Source of the DNA: Pseudomonadota bacterium
GTDB lineage: Bacteria; Myxococcota; Myxococcia; Myxococcales; Myxococcaceae
Assembly: GCA_023424585.1 (NCBI GenBank)
Contig: JAFADT010000624.1
Span: 1-7,982 of the forward strand
Direction of reading: 5' to 3'
Length of the DNA: 7,982 nucleotides
Under the pieces are notes generated by a model that saw only the letters and a program-made list of their open reading frames with translations, did no database searches and was not told where the DNA came from. The position numbers and the translations under genes are program-made. Positions 6,595 to 7,982 of this stretch are shown in pieces. Position 1 is the first letter of the stretch. Every line of letters starts with the position of its first letter.

Positions 6595-6602
6595 CGACGC
6601 TG

Positions 6603-7217
6603 ATGCCGGCTGGCACGCTGAATCTCCCCGAGGACATCGCCCGTGACCTGGAGGCTCGCCTGGCCATGACGACGCCGGAGGACACGAGCCGGGGGCTGTT
6701 CTTCCTGGGGGTGTTGGACGCGGTGAAGTTCCTGGGGGGCGCGGACGCGGTGAAGCGCTGTCTGGAGCAGGTGGACGAGACCGCGGACTTCATCCCCATG
6801 CAGACCTATCCGTTCCCGCGCTTCCTGAAGCTGTCCTACGTGGCGGCGGAGCAGCTGGCGCCGCTCGTGGGCGGCCATGAGGCCGCGCAGCGCCAGATTG
6901 GCACGCAGGCGATGCTGGACTTCCTCAACTCCATGTTCGCGCGCGACTTCGTGCAGCAGGCGGGCGGCGATCCGAAGCGGCTCTTGGAGCTGATGCACTC
7001 GGGCTACCGCACGGCGCTCAACTTCGGCGAGCGCACCGTGGAGTGGACGGGGCCCACGTCGGGCCGGGTCATCATGAAGCGCTCGCTGATGCCGGTGCCC
7101 TACAACGAGGGCATCCTCCAGTCCGCGCTGGAGGTGACGGGCGTGCAGGACGTGCAGGTGCGCGGCGAGGCCCAGTCGCTGGCGGAGGCCGTCTACGACG
7201 TCTCCTGGTCGTCGTGA
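6603..7217 (+). CDS. DUF2378 / TIGR02265 family protein (myxobacterial paralogous family)
   Basis: This soluble-looking protein of 204 residues is assigned to the family first described as a Myxococcus xanthus paralogous family, whose function is not established. Supporting features are the usual length near 200 residues, the N-terminal TPEDTSRGLFFLGVLDAV (residues 24-41) followed by a GG, the central YPFPRFLKLSYVAAEQLAP (69-87), and a C-terminal half with RVIMKRSLMPVPYNEGIL and a final beta-rich segment. It has no signal peptide or membrane segment. The ATG at 6603 follows an AAAGGA site; the frame is open further upstream, but that part has no family match. It is divergent from the formate dehydrogenase operon and convergent with the next gene, so it is probably a single-gene unit. 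A role linked to formate metabolism cannot be inferred from position alone. Confidence 0.8.
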   Translation: MPAGTLNLPEDIARDLEARLAMTTPEDTSRGLFFLGVLDAVKFLGGADAVKRCLEQVDETADFIPMQTYPFPRFLKLSYVAAEQLAPLVGGHEAAQRQIGTQAMLDFLNSMFARDFVQQAGGDPKRLLELMHSGYRTALNFGERTVEWTGPTSGRVIMKRSLMPVPYNEGILQSALEVTGVQDVQVRGEAQSLAEAVYDVSWSS

Positions 7218-7268
7218 GGCGCGCGCGGCCCCGGCCTCCCGCGTGAGGGCGGGGGGCCCCGGCGCGCG
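7218..7268. terminator. GC-rich convergent intergenic region with inverted repeats
   Basis: These 51 bp separate two converging genes. CGCGCGC at 7220-7226 is complementary to GCGCGCG at 7262-7268, and inside it GGCC at 7233-7236 can pair with GGCC at 7255-7258, with CCC/GGG (7238-7240, 7247-7249) below the loop. The whole gap can thus fold into one imperfect hairpin. No T run follows on either strand, so a bidirectional terminator is only a possibility. Confidence 0.35.
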
Positions 7269-7799
7269 TCAGGCCAGCGCGTGGCGCACGAGGCGGTAGG
7301 TGCCCTCCGCGGTGGTGCCGTAGACGAGGTGGGCGGCCAGCGCGCTCAGGTGCGACTTCGCCGGCACCTGCCGGGGCGGCGGCGAGAGGCGCAGGAGCGG
7401 CACCGCCAGCTCGTCACCGAGCAGGAAGAGGCCCAGGCCGAAGCCCACGCCGAACAGCTTCCCGGCCAGCGGGACGCGGTCATGCAGCGCGCCGTGCACG
7501 GCGCCCCAGAGCGTGCCGTAGCCCCAGTGCACCCCGTTGCCGGCCCGCTTCTTCTGGTCCCCCTCCAGGTGCAGGCCCACGCCTTCCGCCGCCTTTCGCG
7601 CGGCCACCTCCGTGGCGGGCTCCTGCTGGGGCTGCCGGGAGCCGTCCTGCTCCTGCGGCTCGCCCCCCCTCGCGAGGAGCGCCTGGGCCTGGTTCATGGC
7701 GAAGGTGCCCAGCGCGCCGCCCACGGCGCCCATGAGGACGTCCTGGAGGAGCGAGCGCTTCTCGGGGCGGAAGGGGCGGAGTCGGCTCCAGCGGATCAT
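7269..7799 (-). CDS. Small membrane protein, DUF1440-like
   Basis: A 176-residue protein of unknown function. Hydrophobic segments lie near residues 19-42, 91-105, 112-137 and 148-171, with a polar Gln/Glu-rich loop (46-70) between the first two. The motifs HWGYGTLWGAVHGAL (91-105) and HLVYGTTAEGTYRLVR (157-172) resemble the repeated HxxYG elements of small membrane proteins annotated as DUF1440 (YagU-like); I recall this pattern but cannot search it. The ATG at 7797-7799 is well supported by AAAGGA six bases upstream (7806-7811). The gene follows the partial gene at 7842-7982 by 42 bp on the same strand and is likely co-transcribed with it. That it is a real gene is fairly sure; the family name is tentative. 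Confidence 0.6.
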   Translation of the reverse strand: MIRWSRLRPFRPEKRSLLQDVLMGAVGGALGTFAMNQAQALLARGGEPQEQDGSRQPQQEPATEVAARKAAEGVGLHLEGDQKKRAGNGVHWGYGTLWGAVHGALHDRVPLAGKLFGVGFGLGLFLLGDELAVPLLRLSPPPRQVPAKSHLSALAAHLVYGTTAEGTYRLVRHALA

Positions 7800-7841
7800 G
7801 GTCGTTCCTTTCGACGGCGGGGGGCCTTGCGCGTGAGGGCT

Positions 7842-7982
7842 TCAGGAGAGGGCGGGGCGGAGGACCTCCAGGTCCTGGCGCAGCTGCTCCCCCGTCTCCG
7901 CCAGCGGGTGCCGGGGGAACCGCCGCGCGCCCTGCCAGGCCAGCGTGGCGCCCGCGCTCCCCAGGCCCAGCCCCAGCAGCAG
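7842..7982 (-). CDS. C-terminus of a probable phage-holin-family (DUF1469-like) membrane protein, cut by window edge
   Basis: The frame is open from the window end down to a TGA at 7842-7844 and encodes 46 residues: a Gly/Leu/Ala-rich hydrophobic stretch ending in LAWQGARRF, then a polar amphipathic tail PLAETGEQLRQDLEVLRPALS. A last membrane helix followed by a basic turn and a PLxxTxxxLRxDLxxLR tail is typical of the small membrane proteins annotated as phage holin family (PF07332/DUF1469) in bacterial chromosomes, where they are usually not phage genes. Third positions are almost all G or C, which supports coding. The N-terminus lies outside the window, so the family call is tentative. Confidence 0.5.
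   Translation of the reverse strand: MLLGLGLGSAGATLAWQGARRFPRHPLAETGEQLRQDLEVLRPALS

Larger units (their letters stand above)
6247..6602. promoter_or_regulatory. Divergent control region between the formate dehydrogenase operon and the DUF2378 gene
   Basis: These 356 bp must contain the leftward promoter of the formate dehydrogenase operon and probably a rightward one for the DUF2378 gene. I found no clear sigma-70 hexamers and no TGGC/TTGC sigma-54 pair. Visible landmarks are a perfect 14-bp palindrome (6398-6411), an imperfect ACACRT repeat (6467-6472 with 6481-6486) in the least GC-rich stretch of the region, and a 12-bp GC palindrome (6489-6500). On the minus strand the catalytic gene's frame stays open to 6384 with moderate coding-like composition, but no family match is recognised there. 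No RNA gene is evident. Confidence 0.5.

Noticed and set aside
6247..6602. Sigma-54 promoter upstream of the formate dehydrogenase operon
   Set aside because: Formate dehydrogenase operons can use sigma-54, so I looked for TGGC-N8-TTGC on both strands; GGCGGCACTGG and TGGCACGCTG come nearest but lack the second element at the right spacing.
6261..6602. N-terminal extension of the DUF2378 protein from the ATG at 6261
   Set aside because: The extra 114 residues are Arg/Pro/Gly-rich without family similarity, and a good AAAGGA site precedes the ATG at 6603, where the family-like sequence begins.
7842..7982. A prophage boundary suggested by the holin-like fragment
   Set aside because: No other phage gene, integrase or att-like repeat is visible, and chromosomal proteins of this family are common outside phages.
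1..7982. CRISPR arrays, tRNA or rRNA genes, insertion sequences
   Set aside because: No direct repeat series, cloverleaf-like sequence, transposase or terminal inverted repeat was seen. Nearly all of the window is accounted for by protein genes and short gaps.

Overview
The window is very GC-rich, with almost all third codon positions G or C. It carries a member of the DUF2378/TIGR02265 family, which is known as a paralogous family of myxobacteria. Together these suggest a chromosome segment from a Myxococcales bacterium (Myxococcus/Corallococcus type); this is an inference from composition and gene families, not a database match.

Layout. At 1-201 (minus) lies the N-terminal part of moeA, cut by the window edge. 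A 156-bp divergent gap follows, then mobA (358-969, plus). Only 6 bp away and convergent with mobA is the end of a three-gene minus-strand operon transcribed from 6246 down to 976: a selenocysteine formate dehydrogenase catalytic subunit (2983-6246), a four-cluster [4Fe-4S] subunit (2178-2978) and an NrfD-type membrane subunit (976-2181). The genes are packed with a 4-bp gap and then an ATGA overlap. A 356-bp divergent region (6247-6602) separates the operon from a DUF2378 protein (6603-7217, plus). After a 51-bp convergent gap come two minus-strand genes for small membrane proteins: a DUF1440-like protein (7269-7799) and the C-terminus of a probable phage-holin-family (DUF1469-like) protein (7842-7982, cut by the window edge).

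The central point is that the catalytic subunit is not two genes. An in-frame TGA at 5677-5679 sits at the exact place of the active-site selenocysteine of formate dehydrogenases (VENQARI-U-H), and 18 nt after it comes a GGUCU apical loop on a GC stem, the hallmark of a bacterial SECIS element. Read through, the protein is about 1087 residues with Sec190, His191, Arg469 and an N-terminal [4Fe-4S] motif. I see no twin-arginine signal.

Working together: MoeA inserts molybdate into molybdopterin and MobA attaches GMP to make the bis-MGD cofactor. The alpha subunit oxidises formate at the Mo(W)-Sec centre, electrons pass through the iron-sulfur clusters of alpha and beta, and the NrfD subunit probably delivers them to (mena)quinone. 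The selenocysteine machinery (selA, selB, selC, selD) and FdhD are required but are not in this window. I saw no tRNA or rRNA gene, insertion sequence or CRISPR array.
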